In this document: piece by piece, positions 17,721-28,000 of the stretch | How the letters are laid out: each line of letters starts with the position of its first letter | Numbering within the stretch: the first letter of the stretch is position 1 | Assembly (NCBI RefSeq): GCF_026153455.1 | Contig: NZ_CP110629.1 | Coordinates: forward strand, 1,364,001-1,428,000 | Direction of reading: 5' to 3' | Origin: Marinimicrobium sp. C6131 | Lineage (GTDB): Bacteria; Pseudomonadota; Gammaproteobacteria; Pseudomonadales; Cellvibrionaceae | Length of the DNA: 64,000 bases | Notes under the pieces: model-generated | Told to the model about the DNA's origin: nothing | The model's database searches: none | The model's input: only the letters and a program-made list of their open reading frames with translations | Translations under genes and position numbers: made by a program

Positions 17721-18764
17721 TCAGCGCCAGGGATCAAACGCGCTGGAGTAGTCATCGTCAAAACCGTCATCGGTTTTGACAATCATGTACACCGGGAGTT
17801 TTTCCCGTTCCGCCAGCGCCATGCCCTCGTCGGGCCCGAGCACATTCAGGGCAGTGGCCCAGGCATCGGCCTCGGCCGCCGTAGGCGCCAAAACGGTCAC
17901 CGACGCCAGGCGGTGCCTGATAGGACGACCGGTTCGAGGGTCAATCGTGTGAGAGTAGCGAACGCCACCCCGTTCAAAATAATTTCGATAGTCACCGGAC
18001 GTCGCCATGGCAATATCCGTCAGGGCCAGAGCCTGCCGGCCTTGTCCCTGAATCAACGTAGGCTGCTCCACACCTATCCGCCAGGCATCGCCCCTCGGGC
18101 TCTGCCCGCTCAGTCGAACCTCACCGCCAATCTCAACCAGAAAGTGTTCATAGCCCTGATTCTCAAGCCAGCGAGCAATATGATCCACCCCGTAACCTTT
18201 GGCTACCGCCGACAGGTCAAGACGAATGTCACTTTGCCGGCGAGCCCGTCGTCCATCGAGAGACAGCTGCTGGTAGCCGATAGTGGAGCGAACCCGATCA
18301 ACCTCTTCATCGGTGGGCACCTGCTCAGGCTCCGCCCTCGGGCCGAACCCCCAAAGATCCACCAGTGGCCCGACGGTGATATCGAATGCGCCGCCACTGC
18401 GCTCACTGATCGACTGGCTGATGGTCAGCACCTCGGCGAGGGGCGCTGAGAGCGTCTGCCAGCGATCAATCCCGGAGCGATTGAACTGCATCAGTTCCGA
18501 GTCGTCAATGTAGGTGGACATCTGCTGATTGATCCGCGCCAGTTCGGCATCCAGCCCCGTCTGCAGCGCCTCAACATCAAGCTCCAGGGGCTTACCCGCT
18601 TCCGCCACCAGGGTTACGTTATAGGTCGTCCCCATGGTCGAGCCCGAAAAACGGTGAAAGTCCCGCTCCGTTCCTGCTTCACAACCCGCCAGCAGTAAAC
18701 CAAAAAACAAAAACGAGGCCAGCAGTACCGGCCCCGTTTTTATTGTTGTGAGAACCTTGAACAA
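17721..18764 (-). CDS. apbE: FAD:protein FMN transferase ApbE
   Basis: Periplasmic flavin transferase that attaches FMN to threonines in NqrB and NqrC. I choose the TTG at 18764 because AGAGGA lies six bases before it and it follows the nqrF stop by 13 bases; the ATG at 18818 would begin 41 bases inside nqrF. This start gives 347 residues with a lipoprotein signal, lipobox LAGC at Cys28. The FSGSTMGTTYNV, FDITVGPLVDLWGFGP, DLSAVAKGYGVD, EIGGEVRLSG and HTIDPRTGRPIRH motifs are all present. Confidence in function is high, in the TTG start moderate. Confidence 0.93.
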   Translation of the reverse strand: MFKVLTTIKTGPVLLASFLFFGLLLAGCEAGTERDFHRFSGSTMGTTYNVTLVAEAGKPLELDVEALQTGLDAELARINQQMSTYIDDSELMQFNRSGIDRWQTLSAPLAEVLTISQSISERSGGAFDITVGPLVDLWGFGPRAEPEQVPTDEEVDRVRSTIGYQQLSLDGRRARRQSDIRLDLSAVAKGYGVDHIARWLENQGYEHFLVEIGGEVRLSGQSPRGDAWRIGVEQPTLIQGQGRQALALTDIAMATSGDYRNYFERGGVRYSHTIDPRTGRPIRHRLASVTVLAPTAAEADAWATALNVLGPDEGMALAEREKLPVYMIVKTDDGFDDDYSSAFDPWR

Positions 18765-18777
18765 ATCGTGTCCTCTA

Positions 18778-20001
18778 TTAACCGCCGAAGTCATCCAGCA
18801 TGATGTTCTCATCTTCAACGCCCAGATCCTTGAGCAGCTTGATGACGGCCGCGTTCATCATCGGTGGTCCACACATGTAGTACTCACAGTCTTCCGGTGC
18901 CGGATGGTCCTTCAGATACATGTCGTACAGTACGTTGTGAATAAAACCGGTCGGCCCTTCCCAATTGTCTTCCGGCTGAGGATCGGACAATGCCACATGC
19001 CACTCGAAGTTCTCGTTCTCTTCCTGAAGCTGATCATACTCCTCGTGGTAGAACATCTCACGCAGCGAGCGCGCGCCATACCAGAAGGTGATCTTGCGAT
19101 CGGTTTTGATTCGACGCAGTTGGTCGAAAATATGCGAGCGCATGGGCGCCATGCCGGCACCACCGCCGATAAACACCATTTCCGCATCGGTATCTTTGGC
19201 AAAGAACTCACCAAAGGGCCCGTATACGGTGATGGTATCACCCGGCTTCAGGCTGAATACATAGGAGGACATGATGCCCGGCGGAATATCCTTGGAACCC
19301 GGAGGCGGCGTCGCGATACGGATATTGAATTTCACAATACCCTTCTCTTCCGGATAGTTCGCCATGGAATAGGCACGCATCACTGGCTCATCGACCTTGG
19401 ATTCCAGCTCAAAGAAGCCGAAGCGCTCCCAGTCACCACGGAATTTCTCCTCAATGTCAAAGTCCTTGAACTTGACATGGTGCGGCGGGCACTCCAACTG
19501 AACGTAACCGCCGGCACGGAAATCAACGTTCTCGCCTTCCGGCAGCTTCAGTGTCAGCTCTTTGATGAAGGTCGCCACATTCGGGTTTGCCTCAACAGTG
19601 CACTCCCACTGCTTCACGCCAAACACATCTTCCGGCACTTCGATGACCATGTCTTCTTTGACCGGTGTCTGGCACGACAGACGCCAACCCTCACGGGCTT
19701 CACGCTTGGTGAAATGACCTTCTTCCGTGGGCAGCATGGCACCACCGCCCTGCTCTACCACACACTTGCACTGCGCGCAGGTGCCACCGCCACCACAGGC
19801 GGACGGCAGGAACAGGCCCGCATTGGCCAGGCTCTGCAGCAGCTTGCCGCCGGCGGGAACCTGGATCTTCTTCTCGTGATTGATCTCGATGGTTACGTCG
19901 CCACTGCTCACCAGTTTGGCGCGGGCGCTCAGGATGATTACCACCAACGCCGCAACGATGACGGTAAACATGACCACGCCCAATATAATTTCCAAATTCA
20001 T
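18778..20001 (-). CDS. nqrF: Na+-NQR subunit F, NADH-oxidising
   Basis: Entry point for electrons in the Na+-translocating NADH:quinone reductase. 407 residues. One N-terminal helix (about 3-25) anchors it to the membrane. The 2Fe-2S domain has Cys69, Cys75 and Cys78 (CGGGGTCAQC) and Cys110. The FAD domain shows RAYSMANYP and the NADH domain GGGAGMAPMRSHIFDQL and YMCGPPMMNAAV, ending in LDDFGG. It follows nqrE by 17 bases. Confidence 0.98.
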   Translation of the reverse strand: MNLEIILGVVMFTVIVAALVVIILSARAKLVSSGDVTIEINHEKKIQVPAGGKLLQSLANAGLFLPSACGGGGTCAQCKCVVEQGGGAMLPTEEGHFTKREAREGWRLSCQTPVKEDMVIEVPEDVFGVKQWECTVEANPNVATFIKELTLKLPEGENVDFRAGGYVQLECPPHHVKFKDFDIEEKFRGDWERFGFFELESKVDEPVMRAYSMANYPEEKGIVKFNIRIATPPPGSKDIPPGIMSSYVFSLKPGDTITVYGPFGEFFAKDTDAEMVFIGGGAGMAPMRSHIFDQLRRIKTDRKITFWYGARSLREMFYHEEYDQLQEENENFEWHVALSDPQPEDNWEGPTGFIHNVLYDMYLKDHPAPEDCEYYMCGPPMMNAAVIKLLKDLGVEDENIMLDDFGG

Positions 20002-20018
20002 CTAGCCTACCTCGCTGG

Positions 20019-20627
20019 TTACAGGTCGATGCCGCCGAAAGACATAAAGCCCAGGGACATGAGACCGACAGTAATGAAGGTAATGCCCAGGCCTCGCAGG
20101 CCCGCCGGCACATCGCTGTACTTCATCTTCTCGCGAATACCCGCCAGAGCGGTAATCGCCAGGGCCCAACCGACGCCGGAACCGGCACCGAAGGCAACAC
20201 TCTCGGCAAAATTGTAGTCGCGCTCCACCATGAACAGCGAACTACCCAGAATGGCGCAGTTCACGGTAATCAGTGGCAGAAACACACCCAGAGCGTTGTA
20301 CAGCGCGGGCACGAATTTATCCAGCACCATTTCCAGAATCTGAACCAGCGCGGCAATCACACCGATGTAGGTAATCAGGCCGAGGAAGCTCAGGTTGACG
20401 TTGGGCAGGCCGGCCCAGGCCAGGGCCCCATCAGCCAGTACGTAGGTATAGAGCAGATTGTTCACCGGAACGGTAATCACCTGCACCACAATAACAGCGA
20501 TACCCAGGCCAAAGGCGGCACTGATCTTCTTGGAGATGGCCAGGAAGGTACACATCCCCAGGAAGAACGCCAGCGCCATGTTTTCAATGAAAACGGTCCG
20601 TACAAAAATACTCAGTAACTGTTCCAC
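20019..20627 (-). CDS. nqrE: Na+-NQR subunit E
   Basis: Integral membrane subunit of NQR, 202 residues, six helices. The conserved half-repeat with Cys near residue 26 (ALAFFLGMCTFLAIS) and the second with VNCAILGSSLFM near 120 supply the cysteines that, with NqrD, hold the intramembrane iron centre. NqrD and NqrE are homologous and arranged as inverted pseudo-repeats. Two bases separate it from nqrD. Confidence 0.97.
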   Translation of the reverse strand: MEQLLSIFVRTVFIENMALAFFLGMCTFLAISKKISAAFGLGIAVIVVQVITVPVNNLLYTYVLADGALAWAGLPNVNLSFLGLITYIGVIAALVQILEMVLDKFVPALYNALGVFLPLITVNCAILGSSLFMVERDYNFAESVAFGAGSGVGWALAITALAGIREKMKYSDVPAGLRGLGITFITVGLMSLGFMSFGGIDL

Positions 20628-20629
20628 AA

Positions 20630-21289
20630 TCAGGCCTCCTGCGGCTTGGTGTTAGGCGCCATCTTGAACTCTTCTTCTTCGACCTGCTCCGGTTTCCAGG
20701 CACGGATGGCCCAGATGAAGAAGCCGATCAGGAAGAAGGCGCTCGGCGGCAACAGCAACAGACCGTTTGGCACGTACCAGCCACCCTCGGTCACCGGAGT
20801 CAGCAGGGTGACGCCAAACAGACTACCGGAGCCGAACAGCTCCCGGATAAACGCCAGGCCCAACAGGATCACACTGTAACCCAGGCCATTACCCACCCCA
20901 TCGATAAAGCTCGGCAGTGGCGGATTCTTCATGGCGAAGGCTTCGGCACGGCCCATAACAATACAGTTGGTGATGATCAGGCCCACGAACACGGACAATT
21001 GCTTGCTGATGTCATACGCCACGGCCTTCAGTACCTGGTCGACCAGAATCACCAGTGAGGCGATGATGGTCATCTGCACAATGATCCGGATACTGCCCGG
21101 AATGTGATTGCGCACCATGGAGACAAACAGGTTGGCGAACGCGGTTACCGCGGTCAGGGCGATACACATCACCACCGTCACGCTCAGGCTGTTGGTAACG
21201 GCCAGAGCAGAACAGATACCCAGAATCTGCAGCGCAATCGGGTTGTTGTCAAAAATTGGTTCAATCAGAAGTTGCTTGAGCTTCTTCAT
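20630..21289 (-). CDS. nqrD: Na+-NQR subunit D
   Basis: Integral membrane subunit of NQR, 219 residues, six helices, with conserved ALQILGICSALAVT (Cys near residue 26) and LIITNCIVMGRAEAFAM (Cys near 113), matching the iron-centre cysteines of the family. The C-terminal tail KPEQVEEEEFKMAPNTKPQEA is hydrophilic. Three bases separate it from nqrC and two from nqrE. Confidence 0.97.
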   Translation of the reverse strand: MKKLKQLLIEPIFDNNPIALQILGICSALAVTNSLSVTVVMCIALTAVTAFANLFVSMVRNHIPGSIRIIVQMTIIASLVILVDQVLKAVAYDISKQLSVFVGLIITNCIVMGRAEAFAMKNPPLPSFIDGVGNGLGYSVILLGLAFIRELFGSGSLFGVTLLTPVTEGGWYVPNGLLLLPPSAFFLIGFFIWAIRAWKPEQVEEEEFKMAPNTKPQEA

Positions 21290-21292
21290 GGC

Positions 21293-22072
21293 TTAGGCCT
21301 CCCCTTCGCGCAAGTTCTTCAAAAACGGCTTGAAGCCCATATCACCGAGCCAGAACTCGACCAGATTATCCACACCCTTGCTGGTCAGAGTCGCGCCTGA
21401 CAAGCCATCCACCTTGTATTGAGCATTGGGGTCAGACGCATCGACGCTGCCTTTGATGACTGACAACTGTACATTGCCGTCTTCACCATAGACTTTTTTG
21501 CCTTCCCACTGCGACTTCCAGTTCGGATTGTCCACTTCTCCCCCCAAACCGGGTGTTTCCGCGTGTTCATAGAAGCCGAGGCCGGCAACGGTATTCCCGT
21601 CGGCCTCCAGGGCCATGAAGCCATAGAGCGTGGACCAGAGGCCATAACCGCGGACCGGCAATACCAGCGTCTGTAGCTCGCCACCCGGACCTTCCACCAG
21701 GAAAACTTCCGCATAACGCTCACGCCGTGAGATACCCGCGATATCCTCGTCACCGCTCAGGTTCATGGAGCGACTGGGATCCTTGGCGGCTTTCCACTGA
21801 TCGTAGCTCGCCGGATCCACCTCATCAGTGAACTTGCCGGTTTCCAGGTCCACGACGCGGGTCTGAACCCGCTGCTCGAAAATCTCCTCAACACTGCCTT
21901 CGCCATCAAGCAAACCGGCAGCAGCAAGGATATTGCTTTTGAAATCCAGTTCCTGGTTGGTCTGCTGCATCGGGCGCAACAGCACAGCGGCTGTCGACAC
22001 TACGACGGAACAGACAATACACAACAGCAGGGTAACTGTGATTGTCTTTTTGATCGTATCGTTATTAGCCAC
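21293..22072 (-). CDS. nqrC: Na+-NQR subunit C, covalent FMN
   Basis: I choose the GTG at 22072 over the ATG at 22117: GGAGG lies seven bases before it and the product of 259 residues is the family length. The start overlaps the nqrB stop by eight bases. One N-terminal helix (about 10-33) is followed by a periplasmic flavin domain. The FMN attachment motif SGATLTS places the modified threonine near residue 228. ApbE, encoded at the end of the operon, performs this attachment. Confidence 0.96.
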   Translation of the reverse strand: MANNDTIKKTITVTLLLCIVCSVVVSTAAVLLRPMQQTNQELDFKSNILAAAGLLDGEGSVEEIFEQRVQTRVVDLETGKFTDEVDPASYDQWKAAKDPSRSMNLSGDEDIAGISRRERYAEVFLVEGPGGELQTLVLPVRGYGLWSTLYGFMALEADGNTVAGLGFYEHAETPGLGGEVDNPNWKSQWEGKKVYGEDGNVQLSVIKGSVDASDPNAQYKVDGLSGATLTSKGVDNLVEFWLGDMGFKPFLKNLREGEA

Positions 22073-23267
22073 GTGCCAACCTCCGCTTGATATTCGCCTG
22101 TACAACAAAGTGGTCAATCAGGGGCGCGAACAGATTGGCAAACAGAATCGCCAACATCATGCCCTCGGGGAAAGCGGGGTTAACCACGCGAATAATCACG
22201 ACCATAAAACCGATCAAAGCACCGAACCACCACTTACCAAGATCCGTCATGGCCGCCGAGACAGGGTCAGTAGCCATAAAGATCATCCCGAATGCAAAAC
22301 CGCCCAGGACCATATGCCAGTACCAGGGCAAAGCAAACATTGGGTTGGTATCGGAGCCAATCAGGTTGAGTAAAACCGTAGTCGCGATCATGCCCAACAT
22401 AACGCCGGCGACAATACGCCAGGAGGCAATGCCCATGATCAGCAGTACCGCACCACCGATAAAAATGGCCAAAGTGGACACTTCACCGATTGAGCCGTGC
22501 ATATTCCCCAGGAATGCGTCCAACCAGGTCATTGATTGAGTCAACCCATTCAGGCCTTCCTGGTAGGCCACTGACAGGGCAGTCGCGCCAGAATAGCCAT
22601 CGACCGCGGTCCATACTGCGTCGCCAGACATTTCCGCCGGGTAGGCAAAGAACATGAAAGCGCGACCGGTGAGTGCAGGGTTGAGGAAGTTCTTGCCAGT
22701 GCCACCGAAAACTTCTTTTCCCACGACCACGCCAAAGCTGATACCCAATGCAGCTTGCCACAGTGGCACATCGGGCGGGCAGATCAAAGCAAACAGCACG
22801 GAGGTGACAAAGAAACCTTCGTTGACTTCATGACCACGTACAGTCGCAAACAACACTTCCCAGAAGCCACCGACCACAAACACCACGAAATAAATCGGAA
22901 TGAAGTACGCCGCACCGTGCCAGAAGGAGGCCCAGATGCTGCTCGCATCATAACCGCCCATCATTTCAATGAAGGAACCACGCCAGCCCTCAACGGACGC
23001 TATGCCCATATCGGCCATGATGGTGTTGGCCTGAAAGCCCATGTTGTACATGCCGTAGAACATGGCCGGGAAGGTACACAGCCACACCGTGATCATGATG
23101 CGCTTGAGATCGATACCATCGCGCACATGAGCCGTGGTTTTGGTGACGCTGGAGGGCCGATAGAAGATGGTGTCCACCGCTTCGTACAGGGAATACCATT
23201 TTTCGAGTTTGCCGCCCTTGTGGAAGCTGGGCTCGATCTTGTCGAGATAGTTGCGCAGAGCTTTCAT
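22065..23267 (-). CDS. nqrB: Na+-NQR subunit B, covalent FMN and quinone/Na+ path
   Basis: Largest membrane subunit of NQR, 400 residues, about ten helices. The FMN attachment motif DGYSGATALS places the flavinylated threonine at residue 229. FGGTGKNFLNPALTGRAFMFFAYP near 187-210 and FMATDPVSAAMTDLGKW near 325 are conserved family segments. Three bases separate it from nqrA; nqrC overlaps its end. Confidence 0.98.
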   Translation of the reverse strand: MKALRNYLDKIEPSFHKGGKLEKWYSLYEAVDTIFYRPSSVTKTTAHVRDGIDLKRIMITVWLCTFPAMFYGMYNMGFQANTIMADMGIASVEGWRGSFIEMMGGYDASSIWASFWHGAAYFIPIYFVVFVVGGFWEVLFATVRGHEVNEGFFVTSVLFALICPPDVPLWQAALGISFGVVVGKEVFGGTGKNFLNPALTGRAFMFFAYPAEMSGDAVWTAVDGYSGATALSVAYQEGLNGLTQSMTWLDAFLGNMHGSIGEVSTLAIFIGGAVLLIMGIASWRIVAGVMLGMIATTVLLNLIGSDTNPMFALPWYWHMVLGGFAFGMIFMATDPVSAAMTDLGKWWFGALIGFMVVIIRVVNPAFPEGMMLAILFANLFAPLIDHFVVQANIKRRLARG

Positions 23268-23270
23268 ACC

Positions 23271-24614
23271 TTAGCCCTCCTTCTCAATAGTGGTGAGATT
23301 GTCACGCAGGATCGGGCCGTATTCGTATTTGCCCGGGCACACGAACGTGCACAGAGCCAAATCTTCCTCGTCCAGCTCCAGACAACCCAGTTGTTGAGCG
23401 GTCTCGGTATCGCCGACAATCAGGGAGCGAAGCAGTTGCGTCGGCAGAATGTCGAGCGGCATCACGCGTTCATAAGCACCTACCGGCACCATGGCGCGCT
23501 CGCTACCACTGGTGGTGGTCGTGAAGTTGAATTTCTTGCCTTTGAACAGCTTGGAAATGTAGATACCCATGACAGAGAAGGCATTGAACCCGGCGCGCAG
23601 GTAGTGCAGCATCGGACGGTCATTGCCCTCTTCAAGTACCGACACCTGCTGGTGATAGCGGCCGAGGTACGAAACCGGACCACGGGCATTACGTCCACCA
23701 AACACCGAACCGGAGATCAGGCGGTTTTCAGCGGGTTTGAGTTCCCCGGCGGTCAACTCCTCGAGGTTGGCACCCAACCGGGTGCGCAGCAGGCGGGGCT
23801 TCTCGACCTGTGGACCACCCAGGGCCACCACGCGGCGGGTATCCAGCTTGCCGCTGGTAAACAGGGTGCCAATGGCAATCACGTCCTGATAGTTGACGGT
23901 CCAGACCAGCTTTTTGTCACTGACCGGATCGAGGTAATGAATGTGGGTGCCCGCATTGCCGGCCGGGTGCACACCACCGAACGCTTCGGTGACAAAACGC
24001 TCACCTGTGGCGACGGGGATATCGGCACCCGCGGCTTTACAGACAAACACCTTGCCCTCGGTCATCCGGCTCAGCACCACCAGCCCCTGCTTGAAGGCCT
24101 CGGCCTGCTCGGCGATGATCAGCTCCGGGTTGGCCGCCAGCGGATTGGTGTCAATGGCAGTCACGAAGATGGAGTTGGGCTTGCTGTCCAGGGCCGGCAC
24201 CTTGCTGAACGGGCGGGTCCGCAGTGCGGTCCACAAACCGGACTCGTTCAACAGGGCGCGGGCGTCCTCATCGGACACCTGAGCCGGATCCGTGCCTTTA
24301 TAGGCCTCAAACGTCTCGGCGTCGTCGCCTTCGACATCGATCACGACGGACTGCAGCACACGGCGTTCGCCACGATTGATGGCCGCCACAGTGCCGGAGG
24401 CAGGCGCCGTGTAGCGCACACCTTCCGTCTTTTTATCGGTAAACAGTAACTGACCGAGCTTGACCTTGTCCCCCACCTGGACCGCCATGGTCGGTTTCAT
24501 ACCGTGGTAATCGAAACCGATGACAGCCACAGAGCGGATTTTTGGACCCTCGCTGATGGCCTGCTCGGGCGCACCGGATATAGGTAAATCCAATCCCCGA
24601 CGGATCTTTATCAT
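23271..24614 (-). CDS. nqrA: Na+-NQR subunit A
   Basis: Cytoplasmic subunit associated with the quinone site. The ATG at 24614 (MIKIRRGLDLPISGAP) matches family N-termini and gives 447 residues; the longer frame to 24632 is unlikely. Conserved VGDKVKLGQLLFTDKK, HPAGNAGTHIHYLDPV and ALGGPQVEKPRLLRTRLG are present. It is the first gene of the nqrABCDEF-apbE-nqrM operon, so the promoter should lie in 24615-25081, shared with the divergent mfd. A hairpin lies 35 bases upstream of the start. Confidence 0.97.
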   Translation of the reverse strand: MIKIRRGLDLPISGAPEQAISEGPKIRSVAVIGFDYHGMKPTMAVQVGDKVKLGQLLFTDKKTEGVRYTAPASGTVAAINRGERRVLQSVVIDVEGDDAETFEAYKGTDPAQVSDEDARALLNESGLWTALRTRPFSKVPALDSKPNSIFVTAIDTNPLAANPELIIAEQAEAFKQGLVVLSRMTEGKVFVCKAAGADIPVATGERFVTEAFGGVHPAGNAGTHIHYLDPVSDKKLVWTVNYQDVIAIGTLFTSGKLDTRRVVALGGPQVEKPRLLRTRLGANLEELTAGELKPAENRLISGSVFGGRNARGPVSYLGRYHQQVSVLEEGNDRPMLHYLRAGFNAFSVMGIYISKLFKGKKFNFTTTTSGSERAMVPVGAYERVMPLDILPTQLLRSLIVGDTETAQQLGCLELDEEDLALCTFVCPGKYEYGPILRDNLTTIEKEG

Positions 24615-24648
24615 ACGTCTCTGCCTAATCACTCGTTGGATAAACTGA

Positions 24649-24672
24649 CCTGACGGGAACTGGCCCGTCGGG
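24649..24672 (-). promoter_or_regulatory. hairpin in the nqrA leader
   Basis: On the minus strand CCCGACGGG-CCAGTT-CCCGTCAGG can pair over nine positions with one C.A mismatch. It ends about 35 bases before the nqrA start, so it would sit in the 5' leader if transcription starts further upstream. A role is inference. Confidence 0.4.
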
Positions 24673-24940
24673 TCGGTGTCGTATTGCCGGACTGCCAGCC
24701 TGCGCTTCGCACACCCAACCCCAGCGGCCCGACGTAAACTGGGTTGCGTTATTCAATATGTGCGGATATATAGTTGTTAGAAGCGCATGTTCGGGGTGCC
24801 TGGGCAGGTACAGACCCGCCATCCCTCTATAAGCACCATTGCTATGAGATTTCTCCGCCTCAACACCCATTGCGGAGTCGATTTGGGCAGAATTTCCACC
24901 CTCACCCTTGGAAAAATCGCCGCAATTATAAAGATCACAG

Positions 24941-24972
24941 CGCCGAAAGGCCAGTCCGTTGGCGGGTTTTTT
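24941..24972 (+). terminator. weak rho-independent terminator-like sequence upstream of mfd
   Basis: CGCC at 24941-24944 pairs with GGCG at 24961-24964, extendable by a G.T and an A-T pair, followed by GG and a run of six T. The stem is short and the loop long. No gene is seen upstream on this strand, so if real it would end an unannotated transcript or act as an attenuator before mfd. Confidence 0.25.
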
Positions 24973-25081
24973 GCAGCCACCGAGGAGTACCCACAGCGGT
25001 GGTAGCGCCATCATTACGGTTGCCAAACACAATCTCATCAGGTCGGGTACAATGGCGCCTTTTTTCCGCAGTCGTCAAACC

Positions 25082-28000
25082 ATGAGTGAACAGAACCCGC
25101 TGAATCCGCCCATTGCAAACCGCTCCGGCGACCGCCAGACCTGGGGGCAACTCCACGGTGCGGCCCAGGCACTCGCGCTGGCGAATGCGGCCCGATCCCA
25201 CGAGGGCCTGAGCCTCGTCATCGCGCCAGACACCAGTACCGCTCAGCGCCTGGAGAGCGAGCTTCGTTACTTCGCGGGCGACACCCTGCCGGTGCTCCAC
25301 CTGGCGGACTGGGAGACCCTGCCTTACGACACCATATCACCCCACCAGGACATCATCTCGGAGCGACTGCGGACTCTCTACCGCCTGCCGGCGACCCGCC
25401 AGGGAATTCTGGTGGTACCGGTCACCAGCGCCCTGCAACGCTTGATGCCCCAGAGCTACCTGCTGGGCAACAGTCTGCTGCTCGAACCCGGCGAACGCCT
25501 CGACCTGCAAGCGCTGCGCCAGCGCCTGGAGAAGGCCGGCTACCACTGTGTGGACACCGTGTACGAACACGGGGAATTCGCTGTGCGCGGCGCGCTGATC
25601 GACCTGTTCCCCATGGGCAGTGACTTCCCCTATCGGATCGACCTGTTCGATGACGAGGTGGAAACCCTGCGCCGGTTCGACCCGGAAACCCAGATGACCG
25701 TCGAACAGGTCGACCGCATCGAGCTGTTGCCGGCCAGGGAGTTCCCTCTGGATAAAAACGGTATCAATCGCTTTCGGGATCACTGGCATGCCCGTTTTGA
25801 TGTTGATCATCGGGCCTGCCCTGTCTACCAGGACGTCTGTAGCGGCATTGCACCGCCGGGCATTGAGTATTATCTGCCGCTCTTTTTCGAGCAATCGAGT
25901 CACCTGTTCGAGTACTTGCCGGAGAACACCCGGATCTTTGCCCTCGGGGAACTCGAGTCGGCCGCCAATCGCTTCTGGAGTGAGCTGCAAAACCGCTACG
26001 AAAGCCGGAAAGTCGACCCCCAGCGCCCCATCATGCCACCGAGGGATATCTATCTGGGAGTGGATGAACTGTTCGGCCTGATCAAACCGATGGCCCGCAC
26101 CTTCGTCCAGACGGCCCCCGTGGAGCCTGGCGCCGGCCGCATCAACTTTGCGACCCAGGCACCGCCCACACTGCCGGTCAATCATCAGGCCGACAACCCC
26201 ATGGCGGCCGTGGAAGCATTCCTGATGGAGTTCGACGGCCGGGTTCTGTTCTGCGCCGACTCCGCCGGTCGCCGTGAAACGCTGCTCGAGCTGCTGGGCC
26301 GCATCCGGGTTCACCCGACGATTGTCGACAGCTGGGACGCGTTTACCCTTGATGACACTCGCCTGGCACTCTGTGTCGCACCGCTCGACCAGGGTCTGCT
26401 CCTGCGAGACCCCAGACTGGTAGTCATTGCCGAATCCCAACTGTTCGGCGACCGGGTTCAGCAACAGCGCCGGCGTCGTCAGGCGCAGGACAACAGCGAC
26501 CTGATCGTCAAGAACCTGACCGAACTCAAACCCGGCGCTCCGGTGGTACACATTGACCATGGCGTGGGCCGCTATCGGGGCCTGGAAACCCTGGAAGTAG
26601 ACAGCCAGTCGACGGAGTTCCTGACCCTGGAGTACGCCGAGGGTGCCAAGCTCTATGTACCGGTAACCAACCTGCACCTGATCAGCCGGTTCAGTGGCGC
26701 GGACGAGGAATTGGCCCCGCTGCATCGGTTGGGCAGTGAACAATGGCAGAAAGCGAAACGTAAAGCGGCCGAGCAAGTCCGCGATGCGGCCGCCGAGCTG
26801 CTGGACATCTACGCTCGCCGCGCAGCCCGCAAAGGCTTTGCCTTTCAGGACCCCCAGGCCGCCTACGAAAGTTTTGCCGCCGCCTTCCCCTTTGAGGAAA
26901 CCCCGGACCAGCAGCGCGCCATCGAAGCGGTGGTGCAGGACATGCTCTCCCCACAGCCCATGGATCGCCTGGTCTGCGGCGATGTCGGCTTTGGCAAGAC
27001 TGAGGTGGCCATGCGCGCCGCCTTCATCGCCAGCTACAGCGGCAAACAGGTGGCATTGCTGGCACCGACCACCCTGCTCGCCCAACAACATTTTGAGTCC
27101 CTGAAAGACCGTTTTGCCGATTGGCCCATCACCATCGAAGTGCTCTCGCGTTTTCGCACCACCAAAGAGGTCAACGAGGTCCTCAAGCGGGTGGAAGCCG
27201 GCACAGTGGATATTATCGTGGGCACCCACAAGTTACTTCAGGGCGATATACGCTACAAGAATCTCGGGCTGCTCATCATTGATGAAGAACACCGTTTCGG
27301 TGTCCGTCAGAAGGAAAAACTCAAGGCGCTGCGGGCGGAGATTGACATCCTTACCTTGACCGCGACGCCCATTCCCAGAACGCTCAACCTGTCCATGTCC
27401 GGCATCCGGGACCTGTCCATTATCGCCACGCCGCCGGCGCGACGCCTGTCGGTCAAAACCTTTGTCCGCACCCAGGACGACGCCATCATCAAAGAGGCCA
27501 TTCTGCGGGAAATCCTGCGCGGCGGGCAGGTGTACTACCTGTATAACGAAGTCAAGAATATTGAACGGATTGCCCGGGAGCTGGGCGAAATGATTCCCGG
27601 GGCGCGGGTGGGCATCGGTCACGGTCAGATGCGTGAGCGCGACCTGGAACGGGTCATGTCGGACTTTTACCACAAGCGGTTCAACGTCATGGTATGCACT
27701 ACCATCATTGAAACCGGAATTGACGTACCCAGCGCCAATACCATCATCATCCACCGCGCCGACAAGTTCGGACTGGCCCAGCTACATCAGTTGCGCGGTC
27801 GCGTGGGACGCTCCCACCACCAGGCATACGCCTATCTGCTGACACCGGAGAAACGTGCCATGACTGCGGATGCCCTCAAGCGGCTGGATGCTATCGCGGC
27901 CGCTCACGATCTGGGGGCGGGCTTCACGCTCGCCACTCACGATATGGAAATCCGCGGTGCCGGCGAACTGCTCGGCGAAGAGCAGAGCGGCCAGATCCAG

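Larger units (their letters stand above)
24615..25081. other. 467-base divergent intergenic region nqrA / mfd
   Basis: No convincing gene. Minus-strand candidates for the nqr promoter are TGCTTATAG (an extended -10-like string) near 24830 and TATATAT near 24770, both without a good -35. On the plus strand TACAAT at 25048-25053 could be the mfd -10. A terminator-like string at 24941-24972 is listed separately. The nqrA hairpin is at 24649-24672. Confidence 0.5.

Noticed and set aside
18748..20217. 489-codon open frame antisense to nqrF
   Set aside because: Fully covered by nqrF and the nqrE end; no supporting motif.
22755..24449. 564-codon open frame antisense to nqrA/nqrB
   Set aside because: Covers the nqrA gene and the end of nqrB on the opposite strand; composition is typical of a reverse-frame shadow.
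24625..25038. 137-codon frame on the minus strand upstream of nqrA
   Set aside because: No Shine-Dalgarno, no recognisable motif, and it lies in the expected promoter region of both neighbours.
25337..27229. 630-codon open frame antisense to mfd
   Set aside because: Lies wholly inside mfd, which has all family motifs; the antisense product shows no recognisable domain and reflects GC-rich codon use.
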